This document shows, one piece after another, positions 1 through 8,576 of a stretch of DNA of 8,633 bases. A model generated the notes under the pieces. The model was not told where the DNA came from. It made no database searches and was given only the letters and a program-made list of their open reading frames with translations. The translations under genes were made by a program, and so were the position numbers. This stretch comes from Chloroflexota bacterium (GTDB lineage Bacteria > Chloroflexota > Dehalococcoidia > JAUQQI01), in contig JAUQQI010000064.1 in NCBI GenBank assembly GCA_030549955.1, forward strand, positions 1 through 8,633, in the 5' to 3' direction. Each line of letters begins with the position of its first letter. Position 1 is the first letter of the stretch.

Positions 1-541
1 TGATGTTATAGGGCGCAACCTCGTCGGCCAGGGTCTTGGCCATGCCGACAACTGCCGTCCGAATCGAGTTCGAGAGCAGCAGAAGGTCCAGGGGCTGTTT
101 CACCGTAATCGACGTGCTGTTAATAATTCGGCCCCACCGCTGGGCCCGCATGTAGGGCAGAACCTCCCGGGTAAACCGGAGGGCCGACATAAAATTAAGT
201 CTAAAGGCGGCTTCCCAGTCGCCATCGGTGAAATCGTCGAAGCGCCCGGCCGGCGGACCGCCGGCATTGTTAAAAAGGATGTGGACCGTCCCGAAGCGTT
301 CAATGGTGCGCCGGACCATCTCCCGGATCTGGTCGGCGTCGGTCACATCGCAGACGACCGGCAGAACCTCGGCCCCGGTCTGGGCCCGGATCTCCTCCGC
401 CGCGGCCGATAAGTTTTTCTCGTCCCGGGAACAGATGGCAACTCTTACGCCCTCCCGGGCCAGGCCGAGGGCCACGGCCTTACCGAGTCCCTTGCTGGCG
501 GCGGATACAACGGCGACCTTACCTGAAAGCCCAAGGTCCAT
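1..541 (-). CDS. Atypical short-chain dehydrogenase/reductase (FabG-like), partial at the window edge
   Basis: This is the N-terminal 180 residues of a Rossmann-fold SDR; the C-terminus lies beyond base 1. The nucleotide-binding loop reads SAASKGLG at residues 13-20, where the classical family has TGxxxGxG, so one Gly is Ala. NNAGGP is at 91-96, the helix-4 Asn is N116, and a Ser fits the catalytic Ser position at 144. Counting 12 residues from that Ser, as in FabG, lands on S157-N-S-I-R161, so the usual YxxxK Tyr and Lys are replaced by Ser and Arg. From memory, a widespread SDR subgroup shares these substitutions and is usually annotated FabG-like without proven activity. The ATG start has a GGAGG about 12 nt upstream, which is rather far. 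The gene begins 58 bp after the acyl-CoA synthetase stop on the same strand, so co-transcription is likely. Fold confidence is high; substrate is unknown. Confidence 0.9.
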   Translation of the reverse strand, partial: MDLGLSGKVAVVSAASKGLGKAVALGLAREGVRVAICSRDEKNLSAAAEEIRAQTGAEVLPVVCDVTDADQIREMVRRTIERFGTVHILFNNAGGPPAGRFDDFTDGDWEAAFRLNFMSALRFTREVLPYMRAQRWGRIINSTSITVKQPLDLLLLSNSIRTAVVGMAKTLADEVAPYNI

Positions 542-599
542 CGGGGGTTCAAGCCTCCCTGTCGGTGGAATTTCTCCAATAATATACGGCGTGGCCGGC

Positions 600-2390
600 C
601 TAGGTGGGAACCGCCGCTTTAGCCAGGAACCCCTCGACGTCGAACTTAAATTCAGGCCCGAGCTCGCCCCGCCGGACCTTACCGAGGGCTGTTTTCGGCA
701 GGGGCTCGTCGCTGAGAACAACCTCTCGAACCCACTTGTAGGCCGCAAGCCGCTGCTGGGCCTGCCGAACTTCGGCCATCACCCAGGCGTGGATGAGCTC
801 GGGTGTCGGCTGCCCGATTCCCTCCCGGGCGAGCCGCTCAGCAACGGCCTGGGGATTCGGGAAGATGACGGCGTGGACCTCCATTTTCGGCTCGTGTCCG
901 GCCCTCAGCACCCGGCGGCCGACCACGGCGACGTCCTCGACCAGGGGAGATTCCTTCAGGACGTCTTCAACCTCGTCGGGGCTGACTTTTTCGCCGGTAT
1001 CCAGGACGATTATCGCCTTGGCCCGGCCCGTCAGGTAAACGTTCCCATTCGGGGCAATCCAACCGATATCCCCGGTTCGGAACCAGCGGCCCGACTCGTC
1101 CTCAAAGAAGACCGCCGCGGTTGCGGCCGGGTCTCTGTAGTAGCCAGGACTCACATTGGGCCCCTGGGCGGCCAGCTCCCCGAACCCGTGCTCCCGGACG
1201 TAGATGCCCTTTTCGGGGACGTCAAGGAGCCGGAGCCGGACGCCGGGGACCGGCCGGCCGACGGTGCCCGCCTCCCGCTCATAATGGTTCGTGAAAAGAA
1301 ACTTAAACTCGTTGATTTCAGGCACCGTCAGGACCGGGGCGGTCTCGCTCAGGCCCCAGCCCTGAACCAGCAGCAGGCCAAGCCGGTAATATTGCCGGGC
1401 GAGCTCGGGCGGCAGGGCAGCCCCGCCGGAGACCATGAACCTGAGCCGCCCCCCGAGCCGGAGATGGAGGGACCGGAAGAGAATCCGGCCGATATTCACT
1501 CCGGTGGCCTCCTTGACAACCCGTGAAACCTCGAGGCCCCGACGAAGGGCCTCGAGCCGGCCTTCGGATTCCGCCCGGCTGAAGATTGCCCGGAGCAACA
1601 GCCTGAAAAGCTCCGGTACCCCAAGAAAGACCGTTGGCCGGAACTCACCCATCCGGTCGGCGGTCCGCCGGAGCTCATTTTCGAAGGCGGTGGCGGCCCC
1701 GACCGCCAGGGGCGTCAAAAGGCCGACGGTCAGGGGGTAGGGGTGGTGCATCGGCAGCACAAGCAGGACCCGGTCGGTCGGGCCGACCTTCACCGCCCGG
1801 CTGATGGCCCAGACGTTGGCGAGGAGGTTCCGGTGGGTGAGCATCACCCCCTTCGCCGCCCCCATGGTCCCGGATGTAAAGAGGATCAGGGCGAGGTCAT
1901 CGGGCCCGACGGTTATATTCTCAGGGACGGCCGCTTCGGGTAGGTCGCGGAGCCGGTTACTGACCGGGAAGAGATCCCCGCCAGCGTCAATGACAATGGT
2001 TCGGACAACATCCGGGAGGGGGCCGGGCAGAGCCCCGCCGGGGGTGGGACCGACGACCGCAAACTTAACGTCTGCCTTCCGGGCAAGCTCCTGCTGCTCA
2101 CTCGGCTGAAGTCGAAAGTAGATGGGCACGGCCACCGCCCCGAGGGACGTAACCCCCAGAAAGGCGGTCGCCCACTCGATAGAGTTTGGGGCGATGATTG
2201 CGACGTGGTCTTTCGGGCGGATGCCGGCGCCCCATAGCCTGGCCCGACAGCTCAGGACCCGCGCCCACAGGTCGTGGAAGCTTACGGTTACCGGGCCATC
2301 ACTGGGCCGCTCCCAGAGAGCCGTAGCCGACCCGAAGCGTCGGGCGCCCTGCCGGAGCATTTCCGGAATGGTGAGGGGCTCTCCGTTCAA
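600..2390 (-). CDS. AMP-forming long-chain acyl-CoA synthetase (fatty-acid--CoA ligase family)
   Basis: The 596-residue product is an adenylate-forming enzyme that would activate a fatty acid to acyl-AMP and then acyl-CoA. Counting from the chosen start: the A3 phosphate loop TSGTMGAAKG is at 172-181, A5 QGWGLSE at 343-349, A7 RTGDIGW at 438-444, the hinge region GRAKAIIV at 455-462, and A10 LPKTALGK at 564-571 with the expected adenylation Lys at 571. The length and hinge wording are like the FAA1/COG1022 long-chain group. The frame stays open upstream to 2561, but that would pass through the promoter and into the divergent Lrp-like gene. I chose the TTG at 2388-2390, which has GAGGAG four bases upstream and yields a typical N-terminus (NGEPLTIPEML). 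An SDR follows 58 bp downstream, suggesting a lipid-metabolism operon. The exact acyl chain is unknown. Confidence 0.92.
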   Translation of the reverse strand: MNGEPLTIPEMLRQGARRFGSATALWERPSDGPVTVSFHDLWARVLSCRARLWGAGIRPKDHVAIIAPNSIEWATAFLGVTSLGAVAVPIYFRLQPSEQQELARKADVKFAVVGPTPGGALPGPLPDVVRTIVIDAGGDLFPVSNRLRDLPEAAVPENITVGPDDLALILFTSGTMGAAKGVMLTHRNLLANVWAISRAVKVGPTDRVLLVLPMHHPYPLTVGLLTPLAVGAATAFENELRRTADRMGEFRPTVFLGVPELFRLLLRAIFSRAESEGRLEALRRGLEVSRVVKEATGVNIGRILFRSLHLRLGGRLRFMVSGGAALPPELARQYYRLGLLLVQGWGLSETAPVLTVPEINEFKFLFTNHYEREAGTVGRPVPGVRLRLLDVPEKGIYVREHGFGELAAQGPNVSPGYYRDPAATAAVFFEDESGRWFRTGDIGWIAPNGNVYLTGRAKAIIVLDTGEKVSPDEVEDVLKESPLVEDVAVVGRRVLRAGHEPKMEVHAVIFPNPQAVAERLAREGIGQPTPELIHAWVMAEVRQAQQRLAAYKWVREVVLSDEPLPKTALGKVRRGELGPEFKFDVEGFLAKAAVPT

Positions 2391-2423
2391 GGCACTCCTC
2401 GCCGGTGAGATATCCGGACCCCT

Positions 2424-2452
2424 TTGCACCCGATTCAAGCCTGATTTATCAT
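2424..2452 (+). promoter_or_regulatory. Rightward sigma70-type promoter for the Lrp-like gene
   Basis: TTGCAC (2424-2429) and TATCAT (2447-2452) are separated by 17 bp. The -10 matches five of six positions, while the -35 keeps only TTG. Its -10 is offset by one base from the leftward -10, because the sequence TTTATCATAAA is palindromic around its central base. The two promoters probably cannot be occupied by polymerase at once. The predicted leader before the ATG at 2506 is about 47 nt. Confidence 0.45.
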
Positions 2453-2477
2453 AAACTAGCCCCCAGCAAGGGATCAA
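2448..2477 (-). promoter_or_regulatory. Leftward sigma70-type promoter for the acyl-CoA synthetase/SDR operon
   Basis: On the minus strand, TTGATC (2472-2477) and TATGAT (2448-2453) are separated by 18 bp. The -10 matches TATAAT at five of six positions. Transcription would start near 2441, giving a leader of about 50 nt before the TTG start at 2390. This placement rules out the upstream in-frame starts that lie before the promoter. Confidence 0.55.
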
Positions 2478-2505
2478 ATGCCAGAAAACGGGAGGAGGTC
2501 CGGTA

Positions 2506-2739
2506 ATGGCCAGGGCATATGTCCTTATCGAAACGGCAGTTGGAAAGACCGGGGCGGTCAAAGCAAGCCTTCAGCACAAGCCGGCAGTGAAGTCCGTCGA
2601 CACAGTCACCGGCCCCTACGACCTGATTGCCGAGATTGAAGGGCCGGACATCAGTAGCATCGGCCGGATCGTCCTGGACGAGATCCACACGGTCGAAGGC
2701 GTCTCCCGAACCATTACCTGTTTGGTCGTCGAGAGCTAG
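2506..2739 (+). CDS. Stand-alone Lrp/AsnC ligand-binding (RAM) domain protein
   Basis: The 77-residue protein consists only of the C-terminal effector-binding domain of Lrp/AsnC regulators, without a helix-turn-helix. The beta-alpha-beta pattern starts AYVLIETAVGK, and the family hallmark TGPYDLIAEIEG is around residues 35-46. The protein ends with a beta strand, TITCLVVES. The start is well supported by GGAGGAGG at 2491-2498, seven bases before the ATG. In the family these domains form dimers and octamers and bind amino acids or similar small molecules. Stand-alone versions are thought to modulate full Lrp proteins or to act as sensors, which is inference here. It is divergent from the acyl-CoA synthetase operon and lies 255 bp upstream of dnaA on the same strand. 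Confidence 0.9.
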   Translation: MARAYVLIETAVGKTGAVKASLQHKPAVKSVDTVTGPYDLIAEIEGPDISSIGRIVLDEIHTVEGVSRTITCLVVES

Positions 2740-2770
2740 GTCGCCCTGTGGATTTTTTAGATGTTCTTGA

Positions 2771-2786
2771 AGATCCGGCAGGATCT
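2771..2786 (+). terminator. Small hairpin after the Lrp-like gene, weak terminator candidate
   Basis: AGATCC and GGATCT form a perfect 6-bp stem around a GGCA loop, 31 bp after the Lrp-like stop codon. It is not followed by a T-run (CTTACA follows), so intrinsic termination is doubtful. It may be a chance palindrome. Confidence 0.25.
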
Positions 2787-2810
2787 CTTACAATTTCTGC
2801 ACGTTTCCCG

Positions 2811-2840
2811 TTGACCGCGCGGGGTGGTCCCGACTAAGAT
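2811..2840 (+). promoter_or_regulatory. Candidate dnaA promoter in the 255-bp Lrp-dnaA spacer
   Basis: TTGACC (2811-2816) and TAAGAT (2835-2840) are separated by 18 bp; the -35 matches five of six and the -10 four of six. Transcription would begin near 2847 and give a leader of about 150 nt before the GTG start. The spacer also holds a 7/9 DnaA-box-like site, TGTGGATTT at 2747-2755. That site lies upstream of the promoter, so autoregulation by DnaA is possible but unproven. The rest of the spacer shows no small gene. Confidence 0.4.
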
Positions 2841-2994
2841 TTAGGTCGGAAACCGGCCTGTCCCCCAGCCCGTCCAACGGCCGCCGGATACCAGGTTTTG
2901 CCGGCCACGTAGCCCATGCGCCGTTACCGGGCCAGGGGGCGTTTGGTTATTTTGCCTGTAAAGTTTAGCGAAGAGGTCGTCAGGAGGTGGTTTT

Positions 2995-4398
2995 GTGACA
3001 CTACCGAGTGCTAAAGAAGTCTGGCAAGCCGCTCTGGGGGAGCTCCAGCTTCAGGTAAGCCGCACGAATTACAACACCTGGCTTAAGGACACGGTCGGGA
3101 TTGATTTTGACGGCCGGCGCTTTGTTGTCGGGGTGCCAAATGCCTTTGTTGCCGACTGGCTGGAGACTCGCCTCAAATCCCTGATCCGGAAGACCCTCTC
3201 CAGCATCCTGGCATGCTCGGTTGAGGTCGATTTCCGGATTACCCAGACGCGCAACGGCCGCCGGGGCGAGAACAACCTCGCCGCCCATCCCTCCCAGCCG
3301 AATGGGTACACCGTCGCCGCTGACCGCCGTTCCAGCGCGGTGGCTGACGCTTTTAGCCCCCTGCCCCTGAGACTCAATCCCCGTTACACCTTCGAAACAT
3401 TCGTTGTGGGCCGGTCAAACCGGCTGGCCCATGCCGCCGCCCTGGCAGTCGCCGAGGCGCCGGGGCAATTCCACAACCCGCTTTTTATTTACGGCGGCGT
3501 CGGGCTGGGCAAAACCCACCTGCTGCAGGCCATCGGCCACCGGACGGCCGGCGGGGGGTGTCGGGTTCTTTATGTCAGCGCCGAGCAGTTCACCAACGAT
3601 TTCGTCTCGGCCCTCCGGGACCGCCGGACCGACGAGTTCCGGGCCCGGTACCGGTCCCTCGAAGTTTTGCTCATCGACGACATCCAGTTCATCGCCGGCA
3701 AGGAGCAGACCCAGGAAGAGTTTTTCCACACGTTCAATGACCTCTACGGGGCGGGCCGGCAGGTGGTCCTTTCAAGCGACCGGCTCCCGTCGAATCTCCA
3801 TCCCCTGGAGGACCGGCTCCGGTCCCGGTTCGAATCGGGCCTCATCGTTGACATCCAGCCGCCCGAGTTTGAGGAGCGGGTCGCGATCCTTCAGGCCAAG
3901 GCGAATCTGCACGGCGTAGAAGTTCCGGTCGCGGTCCTGGAGCTCCTGGCCCAGCGTTTCCAGAACAACATTCGGGAGCTGGAAGGTAGCCTCAACCGGG
4001 TGATTACCTACGCCCGGGTGAACGGCCTGCCCCTCACCCTGGAGGTTGCGGCCAAGGCCCTCCAGGACGTGTTCGGAAACGTGACGCCCCGGCGAATGGT
4101 AAGCCCTCAGGCCGTCCTCGAGGCGGTGAGCCGCTACTACCAGGTGCCGATCTCGGAGCTCCAGGGTCCGCGCCGGAACCGGGAAGTGGCGACCCCCCGC
4201 CAGATCGCAATGTACCTGATGCGGGAAGAGACCGACTGCTCCCTCGGCCAGATCGGCCAGCACCTCGGGGGGCGGGACCACACCACCATCATGCACGGGT
4301 GCGAGAAGGTCAGCCACCTGATTAAGAGCAACCCGGACCTTCGCCGGGAAGTCGACGACATCCGGGCGGTGCTCTACGGTCGAAGCACCCACCGCTGA
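2995..4398 (+). CDS. dnaA: Chromosomal replication initiator protein DnaA
   Basis: The 467-residue product has the full four-domain DnaA plan. Domain I covers about residues 1-85 (VWQAALGELQ, a self-association and helicase-contact domain), followed by a short linker to about 125. Domain III is AAA+: Walker A GGVGLGKT at 167-174, Walker B LLIDD at 225-229, sensor I around 259-265, box VII LEDRLRSRFESGL at 271-283, and sensor II NIRELEGSLNRV at 325-336. Domain IV carries the DNA-binding signature GGRDHTTIMHG beginning at 425. The protein binds DnaA boxes as an ATP-dependent oligomer and melts the origin. The GTG start has AGGAGGTGG at 2982-2990, correctly spaced. No lesion is seen. It is followed by a strong terminator and then obg rather than dnaN. 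Confidence 0.98.
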   Translation: MTLPSAKEVWQAALGELQLQVSRTNYNTWLKDTVGIDFDGRRFVVGVPNAFVADWLETRLKSLIRKTLSSILACSVEVDFRITQTRNGRRGENNLAAHPSQPNGYTVAADRRSSAVADAFSPLPLRLNPRYTFETFVVGRSNRLAHAAALAVAEAPGQFHNPLFIYGGVGLGKTHLLQAIGHRTAGGGCRVLYVSAEQFTNDFVSALRDRRTDEFRARYRSLEVLLIDDIQFIAGKEQTQEEFFHTFNDLYGAGRQVVLSSDRLPSNLHPLEDRLRSRFESGLIVDIQPPEFEERVAILQAKANLHGVEVPVAVLELLAQRFQNNIRELEGSLNRVITYARVNGLPLTLEVAAKALQDVFGNVTPRRMVSPQAVLEAVSRYYQVPISELQGPRRNREVATPRQIAMYLMREETDCSLGQIGQHLGGRDHTTIMHGCEKVSHLIKSNPDLRREVDDIRAVLYGRSTHR

Positions 4399-4418
4399 TC
4401 CCTCGTCTCCGCAATCGC

Positions 4419-4452
4419 CACCAGCGGGCGGCATAATTACCGCCCGCTGGTG

Positions 4453-4455
<3 letters not shown>
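4419..4455 (+). terminator. dnaA terminator hairpin
   Basis: A perfect 13-bp inverted repeat, CACCAGCGGGCGG at 4419-4431 and its complement at 4440-4452, encloses an 8-nt AT-rich loop. It begins 20 bp after the dnaA stop and is followed by only TTT. The very stable GC stem suggests a terminator or mRNA-stabilising end despite the short T-run. Confidence 0.7.
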
Positions 4456-6627
<2,172 letters not shown>

Positions 6628-6631
<4 letters not shown>

Positions 6632-7016
6632 GGCTGACCCAGGTAGCTCTGGGTCTCCCGGTGGACGTGCCGGACCGAGGGACGCGGATGGTCGATAACC
6701 CGTTCGTCGGCGCCGATATGCTTGTGGTGAGGAAAAATCGCCCGAAATGATGTGGCGCATTGTCGTACCTGAAGATACACTGTGTGTCTGGCCCCATGTA
6801 GTGGAAGCTATAATAGCGCCATTCCGGAAAATCACCTAAGAAATCAACGACTAATGTAACATCTAGCATAGAGTTGTCAGGATATTCGACTAAGGCAGTC
6901 AGTATGTGGATTGAATTGTCTTCGGGTCTAAGTTAGGTCGTTGGTTCGCTTTCGCCGCGAGCCCCCCTCTGGCTTATAAGCTCAACTATCTGATTAAAAT
7001 AATCGTGTACTGACAC
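6628..7016 (-). pseudogene. Broken TumE/DUF6516-type toxin gene
   Basis: Reading the minus strand from GTG at 7014-7016 gives a helical start, VSVHDYFNQIVELISQ, then a TAA at 6933-6935 after 27 codons. The same frame resumes with HILTALVEYPDNSMLDV and reaches the family core IFRYDNAPHHFGRF. At the five-base homopolymer 6733-6737 the frame must move by one missing base to continue as FFPHHKHIGADERVIDHPRPS, ending in TAG at 6628-6630. With that one base restored the product is 129 codons plus stop, the usual size. The YDNAPHH...FPHHKH core is characteristic of DUF6516 proteins, grouped by Pfam with the TumE toxins as I recall. A broken antitoxin-like gene lies 9 bp upstream. The internal stop could instead reflect another one-base loss, because NDLT in a neighbouring frame just before it also reads naturally. 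A sequencing error cannot be excluded. Confidence 0.78.
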
Positions 7017-7025
7017 CAGGAACTG

Positions 7026-7231
7026 TCAAGCACTAGCCGGTGTTCGTAACGTGGCCTTAGCTGCCATCTCCCAGAGACCAGCCCATCGTACAAATTCGGG
7101 GGTAGCGTCCAACTCGCCTCGAATAAAGGCATGATAGAACTCTGCTGAAGACATCCCGTACTGCTTTTCCAGGCCTGAAGCTCGGCCAGGACGGCCTGGT
7201 AGTCAAGGTGTCGAATTCTAACCTTCACCAT
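7026..7231 (-). pseudogene. Broken antitoxin-like gene paired with the TumE-type toxin
   Basis: From ATG at 7229-7231 one frame gives MVKVRIRHLDYQAVLAELQA. After a loss of one base near 7172-7174 (GGCC where GGCCC would keep frame), the protein continues in the next frame as LEKQYGMSSAEFYHAF, then GELDATPEFVRWAGLWE, to TGA at 7026-7028. Repaired, it is 68 residues plus stop. Small proteins ending in a YGMSSxEF...GEL...F..WA pattern are, as I recall, encoded just upstream of DUF6516/TumE toxins and are taken as antitoxins. The 9-bp gap to the toxin start and the gene order fit such a pair. No clear ribosome site precedes the ATG, and I see no convincing promoter in the 127 bp upstream. The family call is from memory and the repair is inference. 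Confidence 0.65.
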
Positions 7232-7315
7232 CGGCGTAACGTCTAAGAAACTGGTAACGGTGGTAGGGGTAGTTGAGACTACGTCCGGTCTTTTGGTTAG
7301 TGGCACGTTTGCACA

Positions 7316-7332
7316 GCCGGAACCCTTCCGGC
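7316..7332 (-). terminator. Short hairpin after the DUF4352-like gene, weak terminator candidate
   Basis: GCCGGAA and TTCCGGC form a perfect 7-bp stem around three bases, 26 bp beyond the stop of the membrane-protein gene. No T-run follows on the minus strand, so rho-independent action is uncertain. It is the only structured element in the gap between that gene and the antitoxin remnant. Confidence 0.3.
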
Positions 7333-7358
7333 GATCGGGGGAATTGGCTTGTATTCTA

Positions 7359-8288
7359 TCAATCGCCAGCGCGGAATCGTACAGTTTCCCGCTCGGGTGA
7401 GAAACTAAGCGGCGAGGTATACTGGAGTTCGGAAATGCTTGTGCCGACAGGGACCTCAAAAACCACCCATCCGTCAGTATGTGCCCCCGGCTCAAGGATG
7501 ATTATCCCGAGCTGCGGCTCAGGGGCCGGAGCCGTCTGCGGCTCGTACTGACGCCGAGTCTGGTCAAAGGCCTTCAGTCCGGTCCACCACACCCTCACTT
7601 TTCCCTGCTCCCATGCTTTAAAGGCCAGATGGAACGCCACATAACGGAAGTTTCGGGCTGGCCTCAGAATCGACCCAGGTGTGTACGGGTCGACGATCCG
7701 AACCAGCCTGACGCCGTAGGACCCGTTCGGGGCAATGGCTACGGCTCCTTCCGCCAGGGGAGCAACGGCGGGGATCGGGGTCGGTGTTGGCATGGCCGTA
7801 GAGGTGGGCTGCCTGGCCACCGACGGCACCGTGTCAGTATTTAAGCGGGCCCGACCAGAGCCTGCATCAAGAATCGCCGCCAGGATCAGCAGCCCAGCGC
7901 AGGCCCCAACCAAGCCGAGACCAATGATTCCCAGAATGCACCCCACCTGCTGGAGCCGGGCCCAGAGCCCCCTACCCCGAGGCCGAGGCGGCCGAAAGGC
8001 TGGGGTTGAGGCGGTTGGGGCCGTAGTTCGGCCCCAACCGCCTTCGCTGGTATCCGGACTGGGACAGTACAGGATGTCGTTTGGTCCCATGACTTTCCGG
8101 CTACTTTGAGGCATCCCATCGGCGAGTCTGTAAATTTCCTGGTAAGTTACGACGAAATGCCTTTCAGAAACAGGTTCTACATTAACAACCAGCAGAGTAC
8201 ATTCCGGGTTCAGGTATGCGACGGTTTGGTTCTTCCACCTTAAACTCAGGCGATAATACTCAAGGAGGGTAAGCGTACGCACCTTCAT
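7359..8288 (-). CDS. Single-pass membrane protein with DUF4352-like extracytoplasmic domain
   Basis: The predicted 309-residue protein has three parts. Residues 1-85 are a soluble, strand-rich region (TLLVVNVEPVSERHFVVTY) of no recognised family. A Pro/Arg-rich stretch (85-110) leads to a hydrophobic segment at 115-141 (CILGIIGLGLVGACAGLLIL). A Pro/Thr/Ala linker (about 150-180) follows, then a DUF4352-like immunoglobulin-type domain at about 190-292, with FRYVAFHLAFK, YEPQTAPAPEPQLG and LEPGAHTDGWVVFEVPVG. Such domains are usually exported and of unknown role. By the positive-inside rule the Arg-rich N-terminal part would be cytoplasmic. I chose ATG at 8288; GTG at 8282, two codons later, has better AAGGA spacing (5 nt) and is an equal alternative. 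The frame is open upstream to 8456 but that part looks non-coding. The broken toxin-antitoxin pair lies downstream on the same strand. Confidence 0.75.
   Translation of the reverse strand: MKVRTLTLLEYYRLSLRWKNQTVAYLNPECTLLVVNVEPVSERHFVVTYQEIYRLADGMPQSSRKVMGPNDILYCPSPDTSEGGWGRTTAPTASTPAFRPPRPRGRGLWARLQQVGCILGIIGLGLVGACAGLLILAAILDAGSGRARLNTDTVPSVARQPTSTAMPTPTPIPAVAPLAEGAVAIAPNGSYGVRLVRIVDPYTPGSILRPARNFRYVAFHLAFKAWEQGKVRVWWTGLKAFDQTRRQYEPQTAPAPEPQLGIIILEPGAHTDGWVVFEVPVGTSISELQYTSPLSFSPERETVRFRAGD
8009..8043. repeat. Perfect 15-bp inverted repeat inside the membrane-protein gene
   Basis: AGGCGGTTGGGGCCG at 8009-8023 and its exact complement at 8029-8043 flank a 5-nt loop, TAGTT. It falls in the Gly/Thr/Pro-rich stretch just before the membrane segment. 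A related sequence, AGGCTGGGGTTG at 7997-8008, sits directly beside it. The element is far more stable than codon choice requires and may be a mobile palindrome or a structural mRNA element. Confidence 0.7.
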
Positions 8289-8510
8289 CCTTGTAGGCCT
8301 CAGTCTCTGGCCACCGTAGCAACCGCTCAACCGGTGCTGTTCGCGCCATTGTACGCCACCGGCCAGTAAACCGCCACACCCAACGGTACTGGTTTGGGTT
8401 TTAGCGCTCCGTGTTGAGGGAAGCTGGGCGCGCCGGCAGCACCTGGCAAAATTCAATCTTCAAGGTGGGGAGGGGAAAAGCAAGTCGGGTCGCGGCTTGA
8501 GGGCTGTGGG

Positions 8511-8540
8511 AAAACTCCCCGGCGCCAACCCTGTCCGGAG
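8511..8540 (-). terminator. Weak terminator candidate for the gene entering at the right edge
   Basis: On the minus strand CTCCGG (8535-8540) can pair with CCGGGGAG (8515-8522) with a two-base bulge, and TTTT follows at 8511-8514. It begins 36 bp past the stop of the partial gene. The remainder of the 288-bp gap 8289-8576 shows no gene; a lone TACAAT on the minus strand near 8346-8351 is the only -10-like motif upstream of the membrane-protein gene. Confidence 0.3.
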
Positions 8541-8576
8541 ACCAGTCAGGCGGGTTTTGGGAAGGGTGAAAGTCAG

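Noticed and set aside
243..264. Palindrome GCCGGCGGACCGCCGGC in the SDR gene
   Set aside because: It encodes the conserved Gly/Pro stretch after NNAG with GC-rich codons, so codon bias explains it.
228..1526. Long plus-strand open frame of 432 codons
   Set aside because: It lies opposite the well-supported SDR and acyl-CoA synthetase genes; its translation is Pro/Gly/Arg-rich without any domain, as expected from GC-rich antisense frames.
2391..2561. N-terminal extension of the acyl-CoA synthetase
   Set aside because: The extra 57 codons cover the divergent promoter and the start of the Lrp-like gene, and show no family similarity; the TTG at 2390 has a good ribosome site.
6636..6655. 7-bp hairpin just after nadD (GACCCAG / CTGGGTC)
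   Set aside because: It lies inside the toxin remnant's coding sequence and has no T-run, so I do not call it a nadD terminator.
6986..7495. Continuous minus-strand frame of 169 codons
   Set aside because: Its first half overlaps the membrane-protein gene in another frame and its end is the out-of-frame tail of the antitoxin remnant; only the middle piece is meaningful, and it is annotated as the antitoxin pseudogene.
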